This document shows, one piece after another, positions 5,674-12,154 of a stretch of 12,154 bases of DNA (position 1 is the first letter of the stretch; each line of letters begins with the position of its first letter). Source of the DNA: an uncultured Burkholderiales bacterium (GTDB lineage: Bacteria > Pseudomonadota > Gammaproteobacteria > Burkholderiales > Burkholderiaceae_C); contig CAIYFE010000146.1 of NCBI GenBank assembly GCA_903925445.1, forward strand, positions 1 to 12,154. The letters run 5' to 3'. The notes beneath the pieces are model-generated. The model had not been told where the DNA came from, made no database searches, and worked only from the letters and a program-made list of their open reading frames with translations. A program made the translations under genes and the position numbers.

Positions 5674-6747
5674 GTGACGTCACTGAATTCTGAGTTGTTG
5701 TCGTTCATGGCCTTGTCCGATGCGGACGAGGCCATTTTCAATGGCATGGCCTTGCGCTTGTTTGCGCATCAGTTTGAACACAACCCGCCGTTTCAAAAGT
5801 TTTGCCAGCAGCGAGGCAAAACGCCGCGCACGGTCAAAAGCTGGCGCGACATTCCTGCGGTGCCCATCAACGGTTTCAAAGATTTGACGCTCAGTTGCGT
5901 GCCAACCGAGCAGTGCGAGCGTGTCTTCATGACCAGCGGCACGACGCGGGGCGATGTCAAAGGCCGACATTTCCATCCCGACTTGGTGGTGTATGACGCC
6001 TCGATGCAACGCAACTTCGCCAAGGCTTTCATGCAAGGTCGCACGTGCATGCGCATGGGTGTGCTTTTTCCTACCTCGCAGGCCATGCCCAACTCTTCGC
6101 TGGCGCATTATTTGGATTTGGCGCTGACGCATTTCGGCACTCCCCAGAGCGAAAACTTCACGGGTGAGCAGGGCGTGGACGTGGCGCGTTTGGTGCGGGT
6201 GATTCAGTCTTGCGAGCAAAGCGGCGAGCCCTTGGCGTTGTTGGGGGCAAGCTTTAGCTTTGTGCAGGTCATGGACGCTTTGGCCGAGCAAGGCCTGAGC
6301 TTTAACTTGCCAGCAGGCAGTCGTTTGTTGGACACGGGCGGCTTCAAAGGCCAGTCGCGTGAGTTGGCCTTGGAAGATTTTTACAACCAACTCAGCCAAG
6401 TCATGGGCGTTGGGCGTGATCAATGCTTGAATATGTACGGCATGACCGAGTTGAGCACGCAGTTTTATGACTCAGGCAATGCGCAAGTGCCTTCGCTCAA
6501 ACGCGGTCCGCATTGGATTCGATCGCGGGTGATCGATCCGCTCACCGGTGCCGACATGCCTTTTGGCGAGCGTGGCATTTTGGTGCATTGCGACTTGGCC
6601 AATTACAACGCCGTCACCACCATCTTGACGGAGGATGTGGGCATCTTGCACGAGGACGGATTTTTCTTGCTCGGGCGAGCCCAAGGCGCGCAAGCCAAAG
6701 GTTGCTCCTTGGCGGTTGAAGATTTCTTGAAAGCGGCGCGCACGTGA
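5674..6747 (+). CDS. LuxE-like acyl-protein synthetase (carboxylate-activating)
   Basis: 357 aa from GTG 5674. LuxE/ANL-type ligase motifs are TSGTTRG (residues 87-93, nucleotide-binding loop), LLDTGGFKG (about 218-226), YGMTE (255-259) and EDVGILHEDGFFLLGR (about 320-335). Cys344 lies 14 residues from the C-terminus, where LuxE carries the acyl-accepting cysteine. LuxE activates a carboxylic acid with ATP to acyl-AMP, then holds it as a thioester for LuxC. GTG 5674 is chosen because AAAAGG lies 6 nt upstream; TTG 5668 abuts that site with no spacer. It is the first gene after the TPP riboswitch and overlaps the LuxC-like gene by 4 nt. There is no luciferase or luxD nearby, so a thiamine-related acid is a likelier substrate than a fatty acid (inference). 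Confidence 0.88.
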   Translation: MTSLNSELLSFMALSDADEAIFNGMALRLFAHQFEHNPPFQKFCQQRGKTPRTVKSWRDIPAVPINGFKDLTLSCVPTEQCERVFMTSGTTRGDVKGRHFHPDLVVYDASMQRNFAKAFMQGRTCMRMGVLFPTSQAMPNSSLAHYLDLALTHFGTPQSENFTGEQGVDVARLVRVIQSCEQSGEPLALLGASFSFVQVMDALAEQGLSFNLPAGSRLLDTGGFKGQSRELALEDFYNQLSQVMGVGRDQCLNMYGMTELSTQFYDSGNAQVPSLKRGPHWIRSRVIDPLTGADMPFGERGILVHCDLANYNAVTTILTEDVGILHEDGFFLLGRAQGAQAKGCSLAVEDFLKAART

Positions 6748-8204
6748 ACACCATCGAGTTATTTGCGGGCTACTTGCCGGGGCTGGCGCGTGACCAAGTG
6801 CAGCACCAAGTGCTGCGCTTTGAAGATGCCCGCCAAGTTGTGTTGGTGCATGTGCCCGTGCTCACGCCAAGCCAAGTGGACGCGTTGGTGCAACGCGTCA
6901 AAGCGGGCAGTCAACAGCATCTCAAAACCAAATCGGCCAGCGAAATCGTGACCTTGATCGATGGCGTGATTCAGCGCTTGTTGGATGTCAACCACCCCGT
7001 GCGTCAACAAGCCCAAGCCGTGCTGCCCACGGTGACGGGCTTTGACGCGCACATGTTGCGCGTGGGTCTGACGCGGTACTTGCAATCGTTTCGGGCCATG
7101 CAGTTGCAGCGTTTTTTGGCAGAAGATTTTGACAACCCAAAAATCTTGGATGAATTTCAACCGCGAGTGACAGGCGGTTGGCTCAAGGCCTTGGGGCCTG
7201 ATGTGCTCACCCACGTGTGGGCCGGCAATGTGCCTGCTTTGAGTTTGTGGAGCTTGATTTCTGGCTTGTTGGTCAAAGCCGGCAACATCGGCAAAGTTGC
7301 CAGTGCCGAGCCTTTGTTTGCGGGATGGTTCGCGCAGATGTTGGTGGAGCTGGCGCCCGAGTTGGCAGATTGTTTGGCGGTTGTGTGGTGGCAAGGCGGC
7401 GATCACGCGCAAGCCAAAGCCGTGCTGTCACAAGCCGAGGTGGTCATGGCGTATGGCAGCAATGAATCGATGGCTCAGGTGCAAAGCTTGGTGCCCGCAA
7501 GCGCTCGGTTTTTGCCACACGGGCACAAAATAAGTTTTGCTGTGATTGGGCGTGAAGCCTTGGATGTGCGCCATGCGCCCGACACCGCGCGATTGGCGGC
7601 GCAAGATGTGGGGCGTTTCGATCAGCAGGGTTGCTACTCCCCGCATGTTTTGTATGTGCAACGCGGGGGCAAGGTTTCGCCTGCATCGTTTGCGCAGCAT
7701 TTGTCGACGGAGTTGGGCGCTTTGCAGCAGCACATGCCGCGAAGTGCTTTGTCGTTGGCAGAAGGGCAGGCCGTGGCGCAGTGGCTTCAGGGTTTTGAAA
7801 TGCAGGCCATGCAAGACCCCTCGGTTCAAGTCTTGGGTCAGCTGCAGGACGCTTGGCATGTGATTTATCACGACCGCCCGATCGCGTTGCAACCCAGCGC
7901 GCTCAACCGCTGCATTCAAGTGGTGGCCATTGATGCGTTGCAAGATGTGGTGCCCTTGATTGCGCCTTGTCGCAGCTTGCTGCAAACCGCAGGTGTGGCC
8001 CTGGCGCCCGAGGCGTTGCTTGGTTTTGCCCAGACCTTGGGGCAAGCGGGCGTGACCCGCGTATGCGGCTTGGGCGAGATGACCTCGCCCTTGGCTGGTT
8101 GGCACCACGATGGCCGCTTCAGCTTGCTCGACTTGGTGCGCATGGTGGAGGTGGACGCCTCGGCCGAACCGTTGGCTGAACAATTTTCTGGCTACAGGGT
8201 GTGA
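6744..8204 (+). CDS. LuxC-like acyl reductase (acyl thioester to aldehyde)
   Basis: 486 aa, matching LuxC length (about 480). The LuxC-type segment HVWAGNVPALSLWSL (157-171) and following helix lie in the nucleotide-binding half. The catalytic block FDQQGCYSPH places the nucleophile at Cys297, close to Cys286 of Vibrio LuxC; it belongs to the aldehyde dehydrogenase superfamily. LuxC takes the acyl group from LuxE and reduces it with NADPH to the aldehyde. GTG 6744 overlaps the LuxE-like stop (GTGA), so the two subunits are translationally coupled, as expected for a complex. Both catalytic cysteines of the pair are intact. The substrate is unknown. Confidence 0.9.
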   Translation: MNTIELFAGYLPGLARDQVQHQVLRFEDARQVVLVHVPVLTPSQVDALVQRVKAGSQQHLKTKSASEIVTLIDGVIQRLLDVNHPVRQQAQAVLPTVTGFDAHMLRVGLTRYLQSFRAMQLQRFLAEDFDNPKILDEFQPRVTGGWLKALGPDVLTHVWAGNVPALSLWSLISGLLVKAGNIGKVASAEPLFAGWFAQMLVELAPELADCLAVVWWQGGDHAQAKAVLSQAEVVMAYGSNESMAQVQSLVPASARFLPHGHKISFAVIGREALDVRHAPDTARLAAQDVGRFDQQGCYSPHVLYVQRGGKVSPASFAQHLSTELGALQQHMPRSALSLAEGQAVAQWLQGFEMQAMQDPSVQVLGQLQDAWHVIYHDRPIALQPSALNRCIQVVAIDALQDVVPLIAPCRSLLQTAGVALAPEALLGFAQTLGQAGVTRVCGLGEMTSPLAGWHHDGRFSLLDLVRMVEVDASAEPLAEQFSGYRV

Positions 8205-8206
8205 CC

Positions 8207-8962
8207 ATGACCCATCGCACACTCGTTTTTTCAGAAGTCTCCTACCGCTTTGAGGGTTGGCCGGCGGTGGTGGATCACGCCAACTGGCGAGTAGAGGCGG
8301 GTGAATTTCATTGCTTGCTGGGACGCAGCGGCTGCGGCAAAACCACTTGGTTGAAGTTGGCGGCTGGCTTGCTCCATCCGCAAGCGGGACAGGTGTTGTG
8401 GCAAGGCGAGCCCGTGCTGCAACCGCGCGCGGATGTGGGCTTTGTGTTTCAGTCACCGACCTTGCTCAATTGGTTGAGCGCGCTGGACAACGTGTTGCTG
8501 CCCATTCGCGTGCACCGCGCTTGCACCCGCGAAGAAATGGCACATGCAAAAGCGCTGATGCAACAAATGGGGCTGTCCGCCTGCATGCATCAACGGCCAG
8601 GGCAGTTGTCGGGTGGGCAACAAAGTCGGGTCGCCATTGCTCGGGCCTTGGTCACCCAGCCTGCTTTGTTGCTGATGGATGAACCCTTTGCCGCTCTTGA
8701 CGCCATCACGCGGGAAGAGTTGCAAACCGAATTGCGCCGTTGGGTCAAACAGTTGGGGGCTTCGGTCTTGTTTGTGACGCACGACATTGCTGAAGCTGCT
8801 TTTTTGGCCGATCGCGTGGCCTTGATGGATGCCGGCCACATCGTGCATGACCAACGCCTGAACTGGGCTGAACGCAACGCTGCTTTGCGTTACAGCGCGC
8901 CGTTCACGCAGGCGTGTGCCGATTTGCGCAACGCATTGGACAACACAGGAGCGCTGGCATGA
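8207..8962 (+). CDS. ABC transporter ATP-binding protein (SsuB/TauB/ThiZ type)
   Basis: 251 aa from ATG 8207. Walker A GRSGCGKTT starts at residue 39, the Q-loop is FVFQSPTLLNW (Gln82), the signature is LSGGQ (134-138), Walker B is LLLMDEP (from 154), and the switch histidine lies in FVTHD (about 192). The type matches ATPases of nitrate/sulfonate/taurine/HMP-precursor importers. ATG 8207 is preferred because AGGG (8196-8199) lies 7 nt upstream; GTG 8201 would overlap the LuxC-like stop but is too close to the ribosome-binding site. It forms an importer with the permease and binding protein that follow; by context it corresponds to ThiZ. Confidence 0.93.
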   Translation: MTHRTLVFSEVSYRFEGWPAVVDHANWRVEAGEFHCLLGRSGCGKTTWLKLAAGLLHPQAGQVLWQGEPVLQPRADVGFVFQSPTLLNWLSALDNVLLPIRVHRACTREEMAHAKALMQQMGLSACMHQRPGQLSGGQQSRVAIARALVTQPALLLMDEPFAALDAITREELQTELRRWVKQLGASVLFVTHDIAEAAFLADRVALMDAGHIVHDQRLNWAERNAALRYSAPFTQACADLRNALDNTGALA

Positions 8963-9726
8963 AGGTTGGCTTGCGTGTTCGCATGACGCGTTTGGCAAGT
9001 GTCTGTCTTTGCCTGGTGCTGCTGCTGGTTTGGGAGGCTTGGGTGCAACACCAAGGCATTTCAGCCTTGGTGCTGCCTGCGCCCAGTCAAATTGGAATCA
9101 CCTTGTGGCGTGGCTTGGCTTCTGGCTATTTGCTAGGTCACATGCAGCAAACTTTGTTCGAGTTGTGCTGGGGTTTGCTGGCAGGGTGTGTGTTGGGTTT
9201 TGTGGGCGGCGTGGTGTTGGCGGAGCTGGAAGGTTTGCGCCGCATCGTCATGCCTTATGTGGTGACCAGCCAAGTGGTGCCCAAGCTGGCCTTGGCACCT
9301 TTGTTCAGTGTCTGGTTTGGTTTTGGCACCTTGCCCATCGTGGTCATGACGGCCTTGATTTGTTTTTTCCCTTTGCTTGAAAACACCATGACGGCTCTGT
9401 CACAAGCCGATGACCAGCAATTGGCGCTGTTTCGCGTGTGGCGGGCTTCGCGCTGGACCACGCTTTGGCGACTCAAGTTGCCGCAAGGCTTGCCCACGGT
9501 GTTGGCCGGTTTGCGCGTGGCGGTGGTGTTGGCTTGGGTGGGTGCGGTGGTGGGTGAATTCACCACAGCCAGCAAGGGTTTGGGCGCGTTGATCATCGCG
9601 GCACAAGGGTCGATGGATACCGCATTGATGTTTGCGGTGTTGGTGTTGATCACCGCACAGGGTTGGTTGATGTACCAGCTGTGTGGTGTGTTGGAGCGCT
9701 TTGTTTTGCGCAAAGTCGGGTTTTAA
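8959..9726 (+). CDS. ABC transporter permease (SsuC/TauC/ThiX type)
   Basis: 255 aa, typical for this single-permease (homodimer) class. About six membrane helices lie at roughly 12-29, 65-88, 99-117, 125-143, 182-200 and 220-243. The cytoplasmic EAA-like coupling loop is at about 158-188 (RVWRASRWTTLWRLKLPQGLP). The start ATG overlaps the ATPase stop (ATGA) and has AGGAG (8947-8951) with a 7-nt spacer; the frame is open further upstream but inside the ATPase gene, so that extension is rejected. By context it is the pore of an importer under TPP control, like ThiX. Confidence 0.93.
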   Translation: MKVGLRVRMTRLASVCLCLVLLLVWEAWVQHQGISALVLPAPSQIGITLWRGLASGYLLGHMQQTLFELCWGLLAGCVLGFVGGVVLAELEGLRRIVMPYVVTSQVVPKLALAPLFSVWFGFGTLPIVVMTALICFFPLLENTMTALSQADDQQLALFRVWRASRWTTLWRLKLPQGLPTVLAGLRVAVVLAWVGAVVGEFTTASKGLGALIIAAQGSMDTALMFAVLVLITAQGWLMYQLCGVLERFVLRKVGF

Positions 9727-9740
9727 GAAAGGTTGGGTTT

Positions 9741-10730
9741 ATGAAATTTTTGAATCGTGTGGCAGCCGTGTTGTTGAGCTTGGTTGCTTGTTGGGCGCAG
9801 GCTCAAACTGCGGCGGACAAGTTAGACAAATTCACAGTGGCGGGGTGGAGCAAACCCATCACTGAAATCACCAACTTGTTGGTCGAACAAGACAAGGGCT
9901 TTTTCAAAGCCAAAGGCATCGATCTGGCCTACGTGCCGGGCGCTGGCGGTGGCGATGCCTTGCGCAACTTGTTGAGCGGTCAGGCCGATGTGGCGTTCAC
10001 CGACCCGGGCTCCTTGTTTGCTGCTTTGGACAAGGGCGAAAAACTGCGCGTGGTGTATGACATTTATCCGCAAAACGTGTTCAACGTGGTGTCGCTCAAG
10101 TCGGCCAACATCCTCAAACCTGCCGACCTCAAGGGCAAACGCATTGGCGTTTACAGCTTGTCCAGCGGCACCCGCCAAAACTTGCAGGTTTTGTTGCACC
10201 AAGCAGGTTTGAGCGAGGCCGATGTGACCGTGGTCGTGACGGGTTTGCTCAACTTTGCGCCCTTGATGCAAGGCCAAGTCGATGCCACGGCGGCAACCGA
10301 CACCGGGCTTTTCATTGGTCGCCAAAAAGGTTTGGCCGATGTGAACGTGATGGAGGTGAAAAACTACCTCAATGTGTCCAGCGATTTTTTTGTGGTGCGT
10401 GAAGACACCTACCAACAAAAGAAAGACCTCATCAAGCGCTTTTTGCAGGCCTACCGCGACAGCGCCAAGTGGATGGCGCAGTCCCCCCAAGAAGCCGCTG
10501 AGTTGGCGCTTAAGTACGCCATCGACGGACAAAACCCTGCAGCCAACTTAGAAATCATCAAGCTGCGCAACGCCTCCAGCGTGTCCGCGCTGACCCAAAA
10601 GCGCGGCTGGGGCACGGTCGATGTGGAGGCCTTGCAAAAAGCTGCACGCGCTTACAAAGCTTTCGGCTTGATTCAAAGCGAGCTGAACATGTCGGAGGTG
10701 GTGCGTTTGGACTTGCTGCCTTCGCCATGA
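9741..10730 (+). CDS. NMT1/THI5-like substrate-binding protein of ABC transporter
   Basis: 329 aa. The type-II binding-protein fold is shown by FTVAGWSKPITEI at the mature N-terminus, QDKGFFKAKGIDLAYVPG, GQADVAFTDPGSLFAALDKGE and DLKGKRIGVYSLSSGTRQ. The export signal is ambiguous: cleavage after AQA (residue 21) would release a soluble protein, but LVAC (14-17) also fits a lipobox. The family binds small aromatic or amide-bearing ligands, including thiamine pyrimidine precursors (ThiY). I do not see the W-x-P-N-T-N-H segment typical of ThiY, so the ligand may differ from formylaminopyrimidine. It follows the permease by 14 nt with AAAGG upstream, and overlaps the SDR gene by 4 nt. Confidence 0.9.
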   Translation: MKFLNRVAAVLLSLVACWAQAQTAADKLDKFTVAGWSKPITEITNLLVEQDKGFFKAKGIDLAYVPGAGGGDALRNLLSGQADVAFTDPGSLFAALDKGEKLRVVYDIYPQNVFNVVSLKSANILKPADLKGKRIGVYSLSSGTRQNLQVLLHQAGLSEADVTVVVTGLLNFAPLMQGQVDATAATDTGLFIGRQKGLADVNVMEVKNYLNVSSDFFVVREDTYQQKKDLIKRFLQAYRDSAKWMAQSPQEAAELALKYAIDGQNPAANLEIIKLRNASSVSALTQKRGWGTVDVEALQKAARAYKAFGLIQSELNMSEVVRLDLLPSP

Positions 10731-11506
10731 CATCCGCCCGAAATTTCCAAGGCCAGGTGGTGCTGGTCACGGGGGCTGGGCGAGGCATCGGCGCGGCCAT
10801 TGCCAAGGCCTTTGCGGGTGAGGGCGCGTTCGTGGTGGTGAACTACTTGCGCAACCACGAAGCAGCGCAGGCCGTGGTGGCGCAATGCCAGCAACTGGGG
10901 GGCGATGCGTTGGCCATTCAGGCCGATGTGTGTGACCGCGCGCAAGTTCAAGCCCTGGTGGCGCAAACTTTGCGCGAAGCAGGGCGCATCGATGCCGTGG
11001 TGAACAACGCGTTTGCGCCTTATGTGTTTGATCCCGAGCAACGGCAAACCTTTGATGCGCTGGATTTTTCTCACTATCAAAGCCAGTTTGATGGGGCGGT
11101 GCGCGCGGCGTTTGAGGTCTGTCAGGCGGTGTTGCCGCATTTCAAGCAGCGCGGTGCTGGCAGCATCATCAACCTGGCGAGCGACTTGGTGGCGCGTCCC
11201 AGCGTGGCGTATCACGACTACGCCACGGCCAAGTCGGCGTTGGTGGGCTATAGCCGAAACCTTGCCGCCGAACTTGGCGCATTCAACATTCGTGTCAACT
11301 GCGTGGCGCCGGGTTTGGTCTTCCCGACCCAAGCCAGTCGGGCAACCAAAGAAGATATCAAACAGCTGATTGCCACGCAAACGCCGCTCAGACGCATCGC
11401 CACGCCCCAAGATGTGGCAGGTCCGGTCTTGTTTTTGGCTTCCGCCTGGAGCCAATTCATGACGGGACAGGTGCTTTATGTCGATGGCGGCTGGGTGATG
11501 AATTGA
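10727..11506 (+). CDS. Short-chain dehydrogenase/reductase (FabG-like)
   Basis: 259 aa classical SDR. The NAD(P)-binding TGAGRGIG lies at 15-22, the structural motif reads NNAF at 93-96 (instead of NNAG), and the catalytic Ser152, Tyr165 and Lys169 (YATAK) have normal spacing. The C-terminal NCVAPGLV and FMTGQVLYVDGG blocks are present. The position that usually holds the fourth catalytic residue (Asn in the vNlxGvF segment) appears to be Ala124 by hand alignment. It overlaps the binding-protein stop (ATGA), so it is part of the TPP-controlled operon and its last gene. A role reducing the aldehyde made by the LuxE/LuxC pair to an alcohol fits, but dehydrogenation in the reverse sense is possible. 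Confidence 0.92.
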   Translation: MTSARNFQGQVVLVTGAGRGIGAAIAKAFAGEGAFVVVNYLRNHEAAQAVVAQCQQLGGDALAIQADVCDRAQVQALVAQTLREAGRIDAVVNNAFAPYVFDPEQRQTFDALDFSHYQSQFDGAVRAAFEVCQAVLPHFKQRGAGSIINLASDLVARPSVAYHDYATAKSALVGYSRNLAAELGAFNIRVNCVAPGLVFPTQASRATKEDIKQLIATQTPLRRIATPQDVAGPVLFLASAWSQFMTGQVLYVDGGWVMN

Positions 11507-11627
11507 ATCGAGAACTATTCGTCACACGAGAGACAAGCCACGGGATAACCATGAGAAAAGAATCGCAACTAAGTCACAAAATCTGACATCTTCAATTTCG
11601 CCAGTTTCACAGACGGCGTGGTGCACG
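11507..11627. other. Intergenic gap with no recognised feature
   Basis: 121 bp between the SDR and the LivG-like gene. I see no clear terminator, promoter or structured RNA, so whether the LivG-like gene is co-transcribed with the TPP operon cannot be decided here. Confidence 0.5.
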
Positions 11628-12154
11628 ATGGCAGATGACATCATTTTGGAAACCAAGGACTTGGTCAAAGAGTTCTTGGGGTTTGTGGCAGTCAATCGAG
11701 TCAACCTCAAAGTCCGGCGAGGCCAGATCCACGCGCTGATTGGCCCCAACGGCGCAGGCAAAACCACGGTTTTCAATTTGTTGACCAAGTTTTTGATCCC
11801 AACGCAGGGGCACATTCTTTTCAACGGTCACGACATCACCGCCAAAAAACCCGCCGAAGTGGCGCACCGCGGTTTGGTGCGGTCGTTTCAGATTTCAGCC
11901 ACCTTCCCGAACTTGACCGTGCTTGAAAACGTTCGCATTGCATTGCAAGGCGCCACGGGCTTGTCCTTGCATTTTTGGCGTTCTGAGCGGGTGCTCAACC
12001 AACTCAACGAGCGCGCGATGGCTTTGCTGGACGAAGTGGGGTTGAGCAGTTTTGCCAACATCACCGCGGTGGAGCTGGCCTACGGCCGAAAACGTGCGCT
12101 CGAAATCGCCACCACGCTGGCGATGAACCCAGAGCTCATGCTGCTGGATGAACC
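11628..12154 (+). CDS. Branched-chain amino acid-type ABC transporter ATPase (LivG-like), 3' truncated by window
   Basis: The frame from ATG 11628 runs open to the window end (about 175 codons). It shows Walker A GPNGAGKTT (about residues 40-48), a Q-loop RSFQ, the LivG-type signature ELAYGRKRALEIA in place of LSGGQ, and Walker B LMLLDE at the very end. LivG-family ATPases power uptake of branched-chain amino acids, amides, urea or aromatic compounds; the substrate cannot be told from the ATPase. No strong ribosome-binding site is visible before the ATG. It is 121 bp past the SDR gene and belongs to a different importer class from the ABC genes upstream. Most of the rest of the transporter presumably lies to the right. 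Confidence 0.92.
   Translation, partial: MADDIILETKDLVKEFLGFVAVNRVNLKVRRGQIHALIGPNGAGKTTVFNLLTKFLIPTQGHILFNGHDITAKKPAEVAHRGLVRSFQISATFPNLTVLENVRIALQGATGLSLHFWRSERVLNQLNERAMALLDEVGLSSFANITAVELAYGRKRALEIATTLAMNPELMLLDE

Noticed and set aside
5680..6423. 247-codon minus-strand frame inside the LuxE-like gene
   Set aside because: It is a shadow frame with no motifs; the plus-strand product has a full set of ligase motifs and a ribosome-binding site.
7428..8456. Long open frame on the minus strand (342 codons) across the LuxC-like and ATPase genes
   Set aside because: It is antisense to two well-supported genes with intact motifs, is rich in His, Arg, Gln and Pro without a recognisable domain, and spans their junction.
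10673..11455. 260-codon minus-strand frame antisense to the SDR
   Set aside because: The plus-strand SDR has the complete Rossmann and YxxxK motifs; the antisense product shows no family features.
5514..11506. A bioluminescence (lux) operon
   Set aside because: luxA, luxB, luxD and flavin reductase genes are absent and the genes are controlled by a TPP aptamer, so luminescence is not supported.

Overview
The window looks like the chromosome of a betaproteobacterium, most likely Burkholderiales (Comamonadaceae / Limnohabitans-Rhodoferax type). This rests on moderate GC, very frequent TTG leucine codons and recognisable protein families; it is an impression from sequence, not a search result.

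Layout. (1) 1-93: the 3' end of a tRNA, most consistent with tRNA-Pro, with encoded CCA and a strong intrinsic terminator. (2) 94-855 (-): an MgtC/SapB-family inner-membrane protein. (3) 984-2027: a small Cys-rich protein on the minus strand, facing away from a CCGRGC...CVW oxidoreductase-like small protein that is coupled to a two-TM hypothetical protein. (4) 1984-5490: a LysR regulator divergent from a DODA-type dioxygenase, a cytochrome b561 and two consecutive periplasmic YceI proteins, a redox cluster that includes the yceJ-yceI pairing known from E. coli. (5) 5504-11506: a clear TPP (thiamine pyrophosphate) riboswitch followed by six tightly packed genes. They are a LuxE-like acyl-protein synthetase, a LuxC-like acyl reductase, an ABC importer (ATPase, permease, NMT1/THI5-like binding protein) and a short-chain dehydrogenase/reductase. 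(6) 11628-end: the 5' part of a LivG-type ABC ATPase, cut by the window edge.

The most notable system is region 5. Every junction except one is a stop/start overlap or nearly so, so the six genes look like one transcript controlled by TPP. LuxE plus LuxC form a carboxylate-to-aldehyde reductase in luminous bacteria; the SDR could take the aldehyde on to an alcohol. There is no luciferase or LuxD thioesterase gene here. My hypothesis is that the operon imports and re-reduces oxidised thiamine-related carboxylic acids (pyrimidine-5-carboxylate, thiazole-5-acetate or thiamine acetic acid) to the alcohols used for thiamine synthesis. The family assignments and the riboswitch are well supported; the substrate is inference.

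The riboswitch leader also shows a plausible translational switch. The 5' strand of P1 can pair perfectly over 7 bases with a segment next to an anti-Shine-Dalgarno stretch, which in turn can mask the ribosome-binding site of the LuxE-like gene.
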